A program made the position numbers and the translations under genes. The notes below the pieces were generated by a model. That model did not search any database. It had not been told where the DNA came from and saw nothing but the letters and a program-made list of their open reading frames with translations. From an uncultured bacterium (GTDB taxonomy: Bacteria; Bacteroidota; Bacteroidia; Bacteroidales; CAIXTV01), in assembly GCA_903922465.1 (NCBI GenBank), contig CAIXTV010000044.1:1-45572 (forward strand): a stretch of DNA of 45,572 bases, read 5' to 3'. Within the stretch, counting starts at the first letter, position 1. Every line of letters starts with the position of its first letter. Positions 25,383-32,812 of the stretch are shown here, piece after piece.

Positions 25383-27389
25383 ATGTACGACATTGTTGAA
25401 TTAAACTCTAAACTACTAAACGACCTAAAGGATATTGCCAAGCAGCTGAATATCCCAAAAATTGAATCGATGAAAAAACAAGACCTCATTTATCGTATTC
25501 TCGACCAACAAGCCCTAAATCCAAGCAAAGATATACTTGATAAAGAACGCAAAAACAAAGAGGTAGCCCTAAAAAATCGTAAACGCAAGGAATTTGTTAA
25601 GGTTGTCAATCTAAAGCCAGGTGAAAAAGCTCCTGTTGAACCTCCTGTTAAAGCAAAAATTGTTCCTGTTTTGAAAAATAAAATTGAAGAAACTGTTGAG
25701 AGTGTTGTAATTGAAAAGCCTGTTCCTAAGAAAAGCCATCATCCACATTTAAATCTTGAAAAGAAAAATCCAGCTTTAATTGTCGAGACTCCTGCTGTTC
25801 GTAAAGAAATTCAAACGGCTAGTGGAGAAGCGCCTGTTTTGCCCGTTCAGGAAAAAAATCAGGAGAAAAAACCTTTTGTTAAGGCTACAGTTAAACCTGT
25901 GCGCAAGAATGTTAATCCAAATCAGGCAAATCCTAATGCGAGAAAAATTAATCCTCCTATTTCCGATGCTAACAAACCTGAAGTAAAAAAAGTCATTATC
26001 AATCTGAAAACTGAAGATCCTTTCATAAAGGAACTCGACAGTACTCCTGATATTGAACCTATTATTGAAGAAATAAACATTGCCGCAGCTATTGTTCCGA
26101 ATACGGACATTGTTGAAATAACACCTGCTGTTACACCTAATGTTAGGCCTAATTTGAATGCTCCACAATCAGGCGAAAAAGATAAAAATACCGAAAGAGA
26201 ACACTTTAATAAGAATTTGAAGTTAAAACCTAATTTCGTTGAGCGTCGTAAAGATGATACCCCTAATGAATTTGACGGAATTGTCAGCGCTCAGGGAGTT
26301 GTTGAAATTATGCCTGATGGGTATGGTTTTTTACGTTCATCAGACTACAACTATTTGAATTCGCCCGACGATGTTTATATTTCGCAATCGCAAATTAAAT
26401 CGAACGGCTTAAAAACTGGCGATACTATTAAAGGTACCATACGCATTCCACGCGAAGGCGAAAAATACTTCCCTTTAGTTAAGGTTGAACTTATTAACGG
26501 AAAACGTCCAGAAGAAGTTAGAGACCGCATTCCTTTCGACTATCTTACTCCATTGTTTCCGATGGAGAAATTCACTTTAACGGGGCATGCCGAGAATTCG
26601 CTGTCGACTCGTATCATTGATTTGTTTACTCCAATTGGAAAAGGTCAGCGTGGGCTTATTGTGGCACAACCAAAAACTGGTAAAACTGTTTTGCTTAAAG
26701 AAATCGCCAATGCCATCGCCAGTAACCATCCTGAAGCATACCTAATTATTTTATTGATAGACGAACGTCCTGAAGAAGTTACGGATATGCAACGCAGTGT
26801 AAATGCTGAAGTTATATCTTCTACCTTCGATGAACCCGCCGAGCGTCATGTGAAAATTGCCAATATTGTTTTAGAAAAAGCCAAACGTCTTGTCGAATGT
26901 GGGCATGATGTTGTGATTCTACTCGATTCAATTACACGATTGGCAAGGGCATATAATACTGTTGCACCTGCTTCAGGGAAAGTGCTTTCGGGTGGGGTAG
27001 AAGCCAATGCTTTGCAAAAACCCAAACGCTTTTTTGGAGCAGCCCGTAAAATTGAAAACGGAGGTTCGCTTACCATCATTGCTACGGCTTTAACCGATAC
27101 AGGTTCGCGTATGGATGAAGTTATTTTTGAGGAATTTAAAGGTACAGGAAATATGGAATTGCAGCTCGATCGTAAGTTATCGAACAAACGCATTTTCCCT
27201 GCTATCGACATTGTTGCTTCAAGCACTCGCCGCGACGACCTTTTGGTTGATAAAGAATGGCTGCAACGCATTTGGGTGTTACGGAATCACCTAGCCGACA
27301 TGAACTCCCTCGAAGCTATGGAGTTCCTTAAAGAAAGAATACGTTTCACACAATCAAACGAAGAATTTCTGCTGTCGATGAATAGCTAA
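25383..27389 (+). CDS. rho: Transcription termination factor Rho with long low-complexity insertion
   Basis: 668 residues, against about 420 in E. coli. Residues 1-43 are the N-terminal helical Rho_N domain. Residues about 45-295 are a K/P/E/N-rich, probably disordered insertion. The RNA-binding cold-shock-like domain is at about 298-370 ([20 protein letters not shown]). The hexameric ATPase has P-loop QPKTGKTVL (430-438), a Walker B-type [16 protein letters not shown] segment and the C-terminal [18 protein letters not shown]. Insertions of this kind are typical of Bacteroidota Rho, and in Bacteroides thetaiotaomicron such a region has been linked to phase separation. It is monocistronic, with its own promoter and a strong intrinsic terminator. 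Confidence 0.97.
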   Translation: MYDIVELNSKLLNDLKDIAKQLNIPKIESMKKQDLIYRILDQQALNPSKDILDKERKNKEVALKNRKRKEFVKVVNLKPGEKAPVEPPVKAKIVPVLKNKIEETVESVVIEKPVPKKSHHPHLNLEKKNPALIVETPAVRKEIQTASGEAPVLPVQEKNQEKKPFVKATVKPVRKNVNPNQANPNARKINPPISDANKPEVKKVIINLKTEDPFIKELDSTPDIEPIIEEINIAAAIVPNTDIVEITPAVTPNVRPNLNAPQSGEKDKNTEREHFNKNLKLKPNFVERRKDDTPNEFDGIVSAQGVVEIMPDGYGFLRSSDYNYLNSPDDVYISQSQIKSNGLKTGDTIKGTIRIPREGEKYFPLVKVELINGKRPEEVRDRIPFDYLTPLFPMEKFTLTGHAENSLSTRIIDLFTPIGKGQRGLIVAQPKTGKTVLLKEIANAIASNHPEAYLIILLIDERPEEVTDMQRSVNAEVISSTFDEPAERHVKIANIVLEKAKRLVECGHDVVILLDSITRLARAYNTVAPASGKVLSGGVEANALQKPKRFFGAARKIENGGSLTIIATALTDTGSRMDEVIFEEFKGTGNMELQLDRKLSNKRIFPAIDIVASSTRRDDLLVDKEWLQRIWVLRNHLADMNSLEAMEFLKERIRFTQSNEEFLLSMNS

Positions 27390-27498
27390 TTTGTTAATCT
27401 AAGAATTGAAATAAATGCCAATGAAGTGAAATAACAACAAAGTCAGTTAAGTTAAACTGCTTTGAATGATTTCCTAAAATTGTATTGCATCTAATATT

Positions 27499-27532
27499 AA
27501 AGTGCTGTTATTGTAAAAATAACAGCACTTTT
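27499..27532. terminator. Intrinsic terminator after rho
   Basis: aagtgctgttatt pairs perfectly with aataacagcactt around a short gtaaa loop, followed by tttcatttt. It lies about 110 bp past the rho stop. Confidence 0.9.
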
Positions 27533-27553
27533 CATTTTATGGGTATAAGAGAT

Positions 27554-27794
27554 CTACTTCATGACATATTTTATCAAAGCATGACATATTTTATCAAAGC
27601 ATGACATATTTTATCAAAGCATGACATATTTTATCAAAACACGACATATTTAAGCAAAACACGACTTTTTTTATTTAAACACGACATATTTTATCAAAAC
27701 ACGACATATTTAAGCAAAACACGACATATTTAAGCAAAACACGACATATTTAAGCAAAACACGACATATTTAAGCAAAATATGTCATGAAGTAG
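27554..27794. repeat. 20-bp tandem array (11 units) framed by a 19-bp perfect inverted repeat
   Basis: Eleven contiguous 20-bp units run from 27561 to 27780 with no spacers. Units 1-3 are atgacatattttatcaaagc and unit 4 ends in aaaac. Units 5 and 8-10 are acgacatatttaagcaaaac, and unit 11 ends in aaaat. Units 6 and 7 are intermediates. The ends are ctacttcatgacatatttt (27554-27572) and its exact reverse complement (27776-27794). It lies between rho and a convergent YdeI-like gene. No ORF spans it. The flanking stretch 27795-27964 holds nothing recognisable. Confidence 0.92.
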
Positions 27795-27964
27795 AAAAGT
27801 ACAACCTAACTAAGAAAAGGTTTCTGTCTGTTGATTTTTCAAGTAATGATTTGGAATTAATTTACACTTTAAATAGATTGATGTATATATTTAGGTATAT
27901 GATGCAACTTTAATGTTTACAGTGCATTGAAAATTAACGACTGTTATAAAGTTACATCTGAATA

Positions 27965-28435
27965 CTAATTTGGGTTTTTAACTTTATTGCTTAGCAAGTC
28001 AACCCCTTTTTGAATTCTTTTGATGCGGGTTTCTGAGCGCTTTGCACCTTCAATCCAATTCACATATTCTTTTCGGTTTGAAAACGAAAGGCTTTCAAAG
28101 AAGTCAAATAATTTATTCGTATTGAGTTCAAGCAAAAAGTCATCTGGAATAATCACCAAGCGTTCATCCAAATCTTGTTCAATAATAAAATGAACAGTAT
28201 CGCCCTCATTTTTATTGATTTTTAAGCGCAGGGCTTTTAAAATGGGTAAAACGTGACAACCCATCCCCATATTTGCAAGCGAACCACGATAATACTCTCC
28301 ATCAATCCAAACTTTAATTTTGATTTGATTCTTTTTCCCAAAGATTTCAAACACATCAAAAGGAAATCGAATAAAGCAAGCATTAATCTCAGGCACTTTT
28401 TCAAGCACAGCATCAAATTCGAAACGGGGTATCAT
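27965..28435 (-). CDS. DUF1905 / YdeI-OmpD-associated-like protein
   Basis: 156 residues. The N-terminal half (about 4-95) resembles DUF1905: F.A.L.K..., then FIRFPFDVFEIFGKKNQIKIKVWIDG..YRGSL and MGCHVLPILKALR. The C-terminal part (about 108-153, LNTNKLFDFFESLSFSNRKE YVNWIEGAKRSETRIKRI) is the helical "bacteriocin resistance YdeI/OmpD-associated" segment. The biochemical role of this family is not established to my knowledge. It is cytoplasmic, with no signal peptide. It is separated from the upstream lipoprotein gene by a hairpin at 28459-28487 and so probably has its own weak promoter, though no TAnnTTTG match was found. Confidence 0.8.
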   Translation of the reverse strand: MIPRFEFDAVLEKVPEINACFIRFPFDVFEIFGKKNQIKIKVWIDGEYYRGSLANMGMGCHVLPILKALRLKINKNEGDTVHFIIEQDLDERLVIIPDDFLLELNTNKLFDFFESLSFSNRKEYVNWIEGAKRSETRIKRIQKGVDLLSNKVKNPN

Positions 28436-28458
28436 GTTTTTAGGTCGTTACATTAAAA

Positions 28459-28487
28459 CTGCGCCTTTTCTCATCGAAAAGGCGCAG
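28459..28487 (-). terminator. Terminator after the 28510 lipoprotein gene
   Basis: ctgcgccttttc (28459-28470) pairs perfectly with gaaaaggcgcag (28476-28487). Read leftward it is followed by a short T-run (TTTTAATG), so the terminator is strong in stem but weak in tail. Confidence 0.75.
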
Positions 28488-28509
28488 CAAAAACAAAGTT
28501 GAAATTAGT

Positions 28510-29046
28510 TTATTTCTTGGCTGTCATAGCCGAATCGTTCTTGGCTTCAAACTCAGCAATCAATTGTTCGGGAGTTTTTCCCAAATTGTCAATCGACATC
28601 TGAGCATCGTCGGCCAAATCGTGAGAGGGATATTTCTGTATGAACTCCTTGTAAAGCTCTTCGGCTTTTTTAAGGTTTTTCATAATATTTTCATATAGAA
28701 AAGCCTTCATGAAAATACAATCAGGAGCACGACGGAAATCGGGATAATCTTTCAAAACGCGGTTAAAAAGATTTACCGCCTGTTCAGGTTTTGAAATATT
28801 CATCGAAATATCGGCTGCTTTAAAAAGAAAAACAGGGGCGAGGGTATCTTTAGGATATTCATCAGCAAAAGCAATATATGCTTCCGTAATTTCTTTGGCT
28901 TTTTTAAGATCAAGCCCCGTCGAATCCTTTAACAATACCTCTTCCATCTGTTTGATGTTTTGTGCGGCTTTATCTTTTTTATTTCCACAAGCTGTAAAAA
29001 TAACAACTGTTAAAGTTAAGATGATTAATGTTTTAAGAGTTTTCAT
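28510..29046 (-). CDS. Lipoprotein with TPR-like repeats (YfiO/BamD-like fold)
   Basis: 178 residues. The signal peptide ends in the lipobox IFTAC (Cys about 20), followed by GNKKDKA. The mature part has TPR-like helices: ITEAYIAFADEYPKDTLAPVFLFKAADISMN, PEQAVNLFNRVLKDYPDFRRAP and AEELYKEFIQKYPSHDLADDAQ. The spacing of YP.D...A resembles BamD/YfiO, but the protein is shorter than BamD (about 245) and lacks enough repeats to assign it. Location is inferred to be the periplasmic face of a membrane. It lies 55 bp downstream of def in the same direction, with its own TAnnTTTG match overlapping the def stop. Confidence 0.8.
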   Translation of the reverse strand: MKTLKTLIILTLTVVIFTACGNKKDKAAQNIKQMEEVLLKDSTGLDLKKAKEITEAYIAFADEYPKDTLAPVFLFKAADISMNISKPEQAVNLFNRVLKDYPDFRRAPDCIFMKAFLYENIMKNLKKAEELYKEFIQKYPSHDLADDAQMSIDNLGKTPEQLIAEFEAKNDSAMTAKK

Positions 29047-29096
29047 ATCTATGATTAGTTTAGTTATATTAAGTGTTATGTTGATATAAGCAATTT

Positions 29097-29104
29097 CAAA
29101 TTTA
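29097..29104 (-). promoter_or_regulatory. Possible TAnnTTTG promoter for the TPR lipoprotein
   Basis: The minus strand reads TAAATTTG, overlapping the def stop codon and lying 50 bp upstream of the lipoprotein ATG. Confidence 0.4.
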
Positions 29105-29671
29105 TCTTGATTTCTTGCGTAAGGGGAATTTCATTCTATAATCTACTTTAATATTCCCAAACGTAATGTCAGTGAGTTTTCGTTTGAGAAGTATTTTTCG
29201 GATATTACTTACTTTTTCAACAAACAATTTTCCTTCGAGATGGTCATATTCGTGCTGCACCACACGTGCAACCATACCTTTATACACTTCGGTGAAGGTG
29301 TTGAAGTTTTCGTCTTGATAAGTAATTTTAATGCAAGGTTTGCGCCAAACATCTTCTCTGATGTCGGGAACACTCAAGCAACCTTCATTAAAAGCCCATT
29401 CATCCCCAGTTTCCTCTATGATTTCGGGGTTAATCATTACCTTTTTAAAATCAATGGTTTCAGGAAATTCATCAGAATAAATCGTTGCATCAATTATAAG
29501 CAGACGTATCGAAGCATCTACTTGAGGAGCAGCCAAACCCACGCCTTTTGCAGCATACATAGTGTCGAACATATCTTGTATTAACTGCTGTAAGTTTGGA
29601 TAATCAGATTTAATTTCTACGGCACGTTTTTTTAAAACAGGAGAGCCATAAGCAATAATAGGTAATATCAT
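29102..29671 (-). CDS. def: Peptide deformylase
   Basis: 189 residues. It removes the formyl group from nascent N-terminal fMet. All three metal/catalytic motifs are present: GVGLAAPQ (43-50), EGCLS (96-100, metal ligand C98) and QHEYDHLEG (139-147, ligands H140 and H144, catalytic E141). The length is typical for Bacteroidota enzymes. The ATG overlaps the ruvX stop by 4 bp (ATGA), so the two are translationally coupled. Confidence 0.97.
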   Translation of the reverse strand: MILPIIAYGSPVLKKRAVEIKSDYPNLQQLIQDMFDTMYAAKGVGLAAPQVDASIRLLIIDATIYSDEFPETIDFKKVMINPEIIEETGDEWAFNEGCLSVPDIREDVWRKPCIKITYQDENFNTFTEVYKGMVARVVQHEYDHLEGKLFVEKVSNIRKILLKRKLTDITFGNIKVDYRMKFPLRKKSR

Positions 29672-30105
29672 GATTTTTTTTTGTTAGAACGGAATTCCAT
29701 AGTTTCGAGATATGACTGAAGAATAATAGTTGCACTAATGCTGTCGACCAATTCCTTTTGCTGACGGTCTTTTTTCTTTAAATTAGCATCTATAATCGCC
29801 TGCATCGCAATTTTAGAAGTAAAACGCTCATCAATTCTTTCTATCGTAAGCCAAGGAAACTTTTTATGTAATTTAGTTACGAAGGGTTCAATGTACTTAG
29901 CCGACTCCGAAGGGCGGTTTTGTAAATCTTTTGCTTCGCCAACAACAATACAATCAACATTTTCGTGAGAAATATATTCCTGAATAAATTCAATGGTTTT
30001 AGACGCAGAAATAGTAGTCAACGGATTCGCAATCATCTGAAGTTCATCAGTAACGGCTATCCCTGCTCTTTTTTGTCCAAAATCAATTGCTAAAATTCTT
30101 CCCAT
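29668..30105 (-). CDS. ruvX: Putative pre-16S rRNA nuclease / Holliday junction resolvase-like YqgF
   Basis: 145 residues from ATG 30105 (MGRILAIDFGQKRAG), the family's usual beginning. An upstream in-frame ATG at 30126 adds MHIQIKC, which has no family counterpart. The RNase H-like fold shows DFGQKRAGIAVTD (first Asp), IVVGEAKDL, DERFTS and the final Asp in VDSISATIILQSYL. YqgF processes the 16S rRNA 5' end in E. coli; resolvase activity has also been proposed. It forms an operon with def (4-bp overlap) and is divergent from dapD. Confidence 0.93.
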   Translation of the reverse strand: MGRILAIDFGQKRAGIAVTDELQMIANPLTTISASKTIEFIQEYISHENVDCIVVGEAKDLQNRPSESAKYIEPFVTKLHKKFPWLTIERIDERFTSKIAMQAIIDANLKKKDRQQKELVDSISATIILQSYLETMEFRSNKKKS

Positions 30106-30175
30106 ACATTTTATTTGAATATGCAAAATAACAACATTTTCTTTTTAATGTGGATTTTATATGTGTTTTTTCTTG

Positions 30176-30183
30176 TAATTTTG
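30176..30183 (+). promoter_or_regulatory. TAnnTTTG promoter element for dapD operon
   Basis: TAATTTTG ends 20 bp upstream of the dapD ATG. An upstream T-run (30155-30158) stands at the right distance for a degenerate -33 box. Confidence 0.6.
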
Positions 30184-30203
30184 AAAAATTAACTTGAATA
30201 GAA

Positions 30204-31022
30204 ATGCTTAAACACATAAAAGGACTAATTGAAGAGGCTTGGGACAAGCGCTTAATGCTTGAGAATGAAGATACTAAACAAGCAATTAACGAGGCAGTTG
30301 AAATGCTCGATAAGGGTTTAATTAGGGTAGCAGAACCTTCAAGTAATGGATGGATTTTAAACGAATGGGTTAAAAAAGCGGTGATTTTATATTTTCCTAT
30401 CCACAAAATGGAGACAATTGAAGCCTTTCCTTTCGAATTTCATGATAAAATACCTCTAAAAAAACATTTTGCTCAATCGGGCGTGAGGGTTGTTCCCCAC
30501 GCTTTGGCAAGATATGGCTCTTTCCTTTCGGAAGGGGTTATCCTAATGCCTTCCTATGTTAATATAGGAGCTTATGTTGGACGTAATACAATGATAGATA
30601 CTTGGGCCACCGTTGGATCGTGTGCGCAGGTAGGCGCAAATGTGCATGTTAGCGGAGGGGTTGGAATAGGAGGGGTTTTAGAGCCTTTGCAAGCCAAACC
30701 CGTTATTATAGAAGATGATTGCTTTATCGGTTCGCGTTCCATTATTGTTGAAGGAGCCCACATTCGTAAAGGGGCAGTAATAGGAGCAGGGGTTCTCATC
30801 ACTTCAAGTACTAAAATTATTGATGTTTCGGGCAAAGAAGCCGTGACTTATATTGGAGAAGTTCCCGAAAATGCTGTTGTCATTCCCGGAAGCCTAAAAA
30901 AAGAATTCCGGGCAGGAACGTTTTATGTTCCCTGTTCTTTGATTATTGGGAAACGAAAACCTTCAACCGATTTAAAAACCTCGCTCAACGATGCTTTGAG
31001 AGAATACAATGTAGTTGTTTAG
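30204..31022 (+). CDS. dapD: 2,3,4,5-tetrahydropyridine-2,6-dicarboxylate N-succinyltransferase
   Basis: 272 residues, the usual DapD length. It transfers succinyl from succinyl-CoA to tetrahydrodipicolinate on the way to meso-diaminopimelate and lysine. The N-terminal helical domain (1-100) leads into FPFEFHDKIPLKK. A left-handed beta-helix of hexapeptide repeats follows (about 105-230: VRVVPHALARYG, IGAYVGRNTMIDTWATVGSCAQVGANVHVSGGVGIGG.LEP split over successive coils). The C-terminus has PGSLKK and FYVPCSLIIGKR. It heads an operon with a GT9 glycosyltransferase 6 bp downstream and a YrdC protein. Confidence 0.97.
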   Translation: MLKHIKGLIEEAWDKRLMLENEDTKQAINEAVEMLDKGLIRVAEPSSNGWILNEWVKKAVILYFPIHKMETIEAFPFEFHDKIPLKKHFAQSGVRVVPHALARYGSFLSEGVILMPSYVNIGAYVGRNTMIDTWATVGSCAQVGANVHVSGGVGIGGVLEPLQAKPVIIEDDCFIGSRSIIVEGAHIRKGAVIGAGVLITSSTKIIDVSGKEAVTYIGEVPENAVVIPGSLKKEFRAGTFYVPCSLIIGKRKPSTDLKTSLNDALREYNVVV

Positions 31023-31028
31023 TTTATT

Positions 31029-32039
31029 ATGCCTGAAAACATTACTAAAATTCTTTTAATTCAAACCGCCTCAATTGGCGATGTAATTCTTATAAGCCCG
31101 GTTATGGAAGAACTACATCGACTACACCCTTCAGCGAAAATTGATGTGCTACTTAAAAAAGGCAACGAAAGCCTTTTCTCGGGCCATCCTTTTATTAATG
31201 AAGTTTTGATTTGGGATAAGTCAAATGAAAAGTACTCTCATTTGTTTTCTCTATTAAAAAAGATAAGAGCTAAGGAATACGAATGGGTGATTAATTTTCA
31301 GCGTTTCGTTTCTACAGGTATGCTCACGGCTTTTTCAAAAGCAGACAGGAAAACCATTTTTCAGAAGAATCCTTTGTCGTTTTTATGCAATGATGTTCAT
31401 CATCATATCATAAATAATCCCCAACAATCTTTTCATGAAGTGGAAAGAAATTTGAGTTTAATTCAAATTTCAAGTGAAATCAGCAACAGAAGGCCGGTTT
31501 TATATCCTACAAAACAAGATGAAGAGAAAGTATTTCCCTTTAAGCAACGACCTTACATCTGTGTTGCCCCTGCTTCATTATGGTTCACAAAACAATTCCC
31601 TATTGCGAAATGGTGCGAATTCTTGAATGAAATTCCAAAAAGCTTAGATGTGTATTTAATTGGAGGGAAACAGGATATTAGCCTAATGGAGAACATTATA
31701 AACAACATATCTAACGAAAACATTAAAGTAAAAAATCTGGCAGGTAAGCTAAGTTTGCTACAAACCACTTCTCTGATGAAAGATGCTCAAATGAATTTTG
31801 TAAACGATTCAGCTCCTTTACATTTAGCATCGGCCGTAAATGCTAAAACAACCGCCTTGTTTTGTTCAACTATCACTGATTTTGGGTTCGGACCTTTATC
31901 TGATGATGCTATGGTTATTGAAACACTGAAAATACTAAATTGCCGCCCTTGTGGTTTACATGGGCAAAATCAATGTCCTGAAGGGCACTTTAAATGTGCG
32001 CTTTCAATCAAAAAAGAACAACTACTCTTTAGAATATAA
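31029..32039 (+). CDS. Glycosyltransferase family 9 (heptosyltransferase-like)
   Basis: 336 residues with a GT-B fold. The N-terminus KILLIQTASIGDVILISPVM is the family signature (two 10-residue parts: the nucleotide-independent acceptor domain with IGD). The C-terminal donor domain has YICVAPASLWFTKQFP, LDVYLIGGKQD, the LAGKLSLLQTTSLMKDA block and FVNDSAPLHLASAVNAKTTALFC. The segment NCRPCGLHGQNQCPEGHFKC matches the Cys-containing C-terminus of heptosyltransferases. It probably adds a heptose or similar sugar to the LPS core. It lies 6 bp after dapD and 3 bp before the YrdC gene. Confidence 0.92.
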   Translation: MPENITKILLIQTASIGDVILISPVMEELHRLHPSAKIDVLLKKGNESLFSGHPFINEVLIWDKSNEKYSHLFSLLKKIRAKEYEWVINFQRFVSTGMLTAFSKADRKTIFQKNPLSFLCNDVHHHIINNPQQSFHEVERNLSLIQISSEISNRRPVLYPTKQDEEKVFPFKQRPYICVAPASLWFTKQFPIAKWCEFLNEIPKSLDVYLIGGKQDISLMENIINNISNENIKVKNLAGKLSLLQTTSLMKDAQMNFVNDSAPLHLASAVNAKTTALFCSTITDFGFGPLSDDAMVIETLKILNCRPCGLHGQNQCPEGHFKCALSIKKEQLLFRI

Positions 32040-32042
32040 TAT

Positions 32043-32606
32043 ATGGAAGAAATTATTGATGCTGCTATAAGCATTTTAAAATCAGGAGGAATTATCCTTT
32101 ATCCCACCGATACCGTTTGGGGAATAGGATGCGATGCAACGAATGCTAAAGCCGTAAAGAAAATTCAAAAACTTAAGGCGCGTGCTGCCGATAAAAGCTT
32201 TATAATATTAATTGATTCCATTAAAAACCTAAATGATTTCGTTGTTGACCTCCCTGAAATTGCCACCGAATTGATTAAAAGTTACAAGAAACCCCTTACG
32301 GTGGTATTCCCTAAAGGAAAAAATTTGGCCGCAAATGTTATTAATGCTGACGGAAGTGTGGCTATTAGAGTTGTGAAGAATAGGTTTTGCGAACAATTGA
32401 TTTCTAAGCTTGGCGCTCCAATTGTTTCTACATCCGCTAATATTTCGGGGCAAAATGCTCCTATCGTTTTTAATACCATATCTGCACAAATTAAAAATGG
32501 CGTTGACTTCGTCGTTCAGTTGAATCAGGAAGTATCAAACGAAGTGAAAGCTTCAACCGTCATTAAATTCATTAATGATACTGAGTTTGTGGTGCTTCGC
32601 GATTAA
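32043..32606 (+). CDS. tsaC: L-threonylcarbamoyladenylate synthase (YrdC/Sua5 family, TsaC)
   Basis: 187 residues, the short form without the C-terminal Sua5 domain. It makes threonylcarbamoyl-AMP for the t6A37 tRNA modification. Family motifs are ILYPTDTVWGIGCDATN (about 19-35), KIQKLKARAADKSFIIL, KPLTVVFPKG, AIRVVKNRFCEQLI and GAPIVSTSANISGQNAP. It is third in the dapD operon, 3 bp after the GT9 stop. No terminator was recognised directly after it. The 206-bp gap to the next gene holds that gene's promoter. Confidence 0.93.
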   Translation: MEEIIDAAISILKSGGIILYPTDTVWGIGCDATNAKAVKKIQKLKARAADKSFIILIDSIKNLNDFVVDLPEIATELIKSYKKPLTVVFPKGKNLAANVINADGSVAIRVVKNRFCEQLISKLGAPIVSTSANISGQNAPIVFNTISAQIKNGVDFVVQLNQEVSNEVKASTVIKFINDTEFVVLRD

Positions 32607-32744
32607 CTGAAAGTAGTAATAAGCAACAAAGTTTTGGTTATAATTCCTTCCAAAGAAAATAAATTCTATAGTGTTATAACGAATTATTGACTGTTGACTT
32701 AAAGATATAAAATCATAAAGCAAACTTCTAAATTAAACATTCTC

Positions 32745-32774
32745 TTTGATTATTGAGTAAAAACACTATTTTTG
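32745..32774 (+). promoter_or_regulatory. Bipartite promoter TTTG / TAnnTTTG for the POT transporter
   Basis: TTTG (32745-32748) and TATTTTTG (32767-32774) are 22 bp apart start to start. It is the best match in the window to the two-part Bacteroidota promoter. It lies 38 bp upstream of the ATG. Confidence 0.7.
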
Positions 32775-32812
32775 TCACACAATCAAAATAATACACACTT
32801 AAATTACACATT

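Noticed and set aside
27561-27780. CRISPR array
   Set aside because: Units are contiguous 20-mers with no unique spacers and no cas genes nearby.
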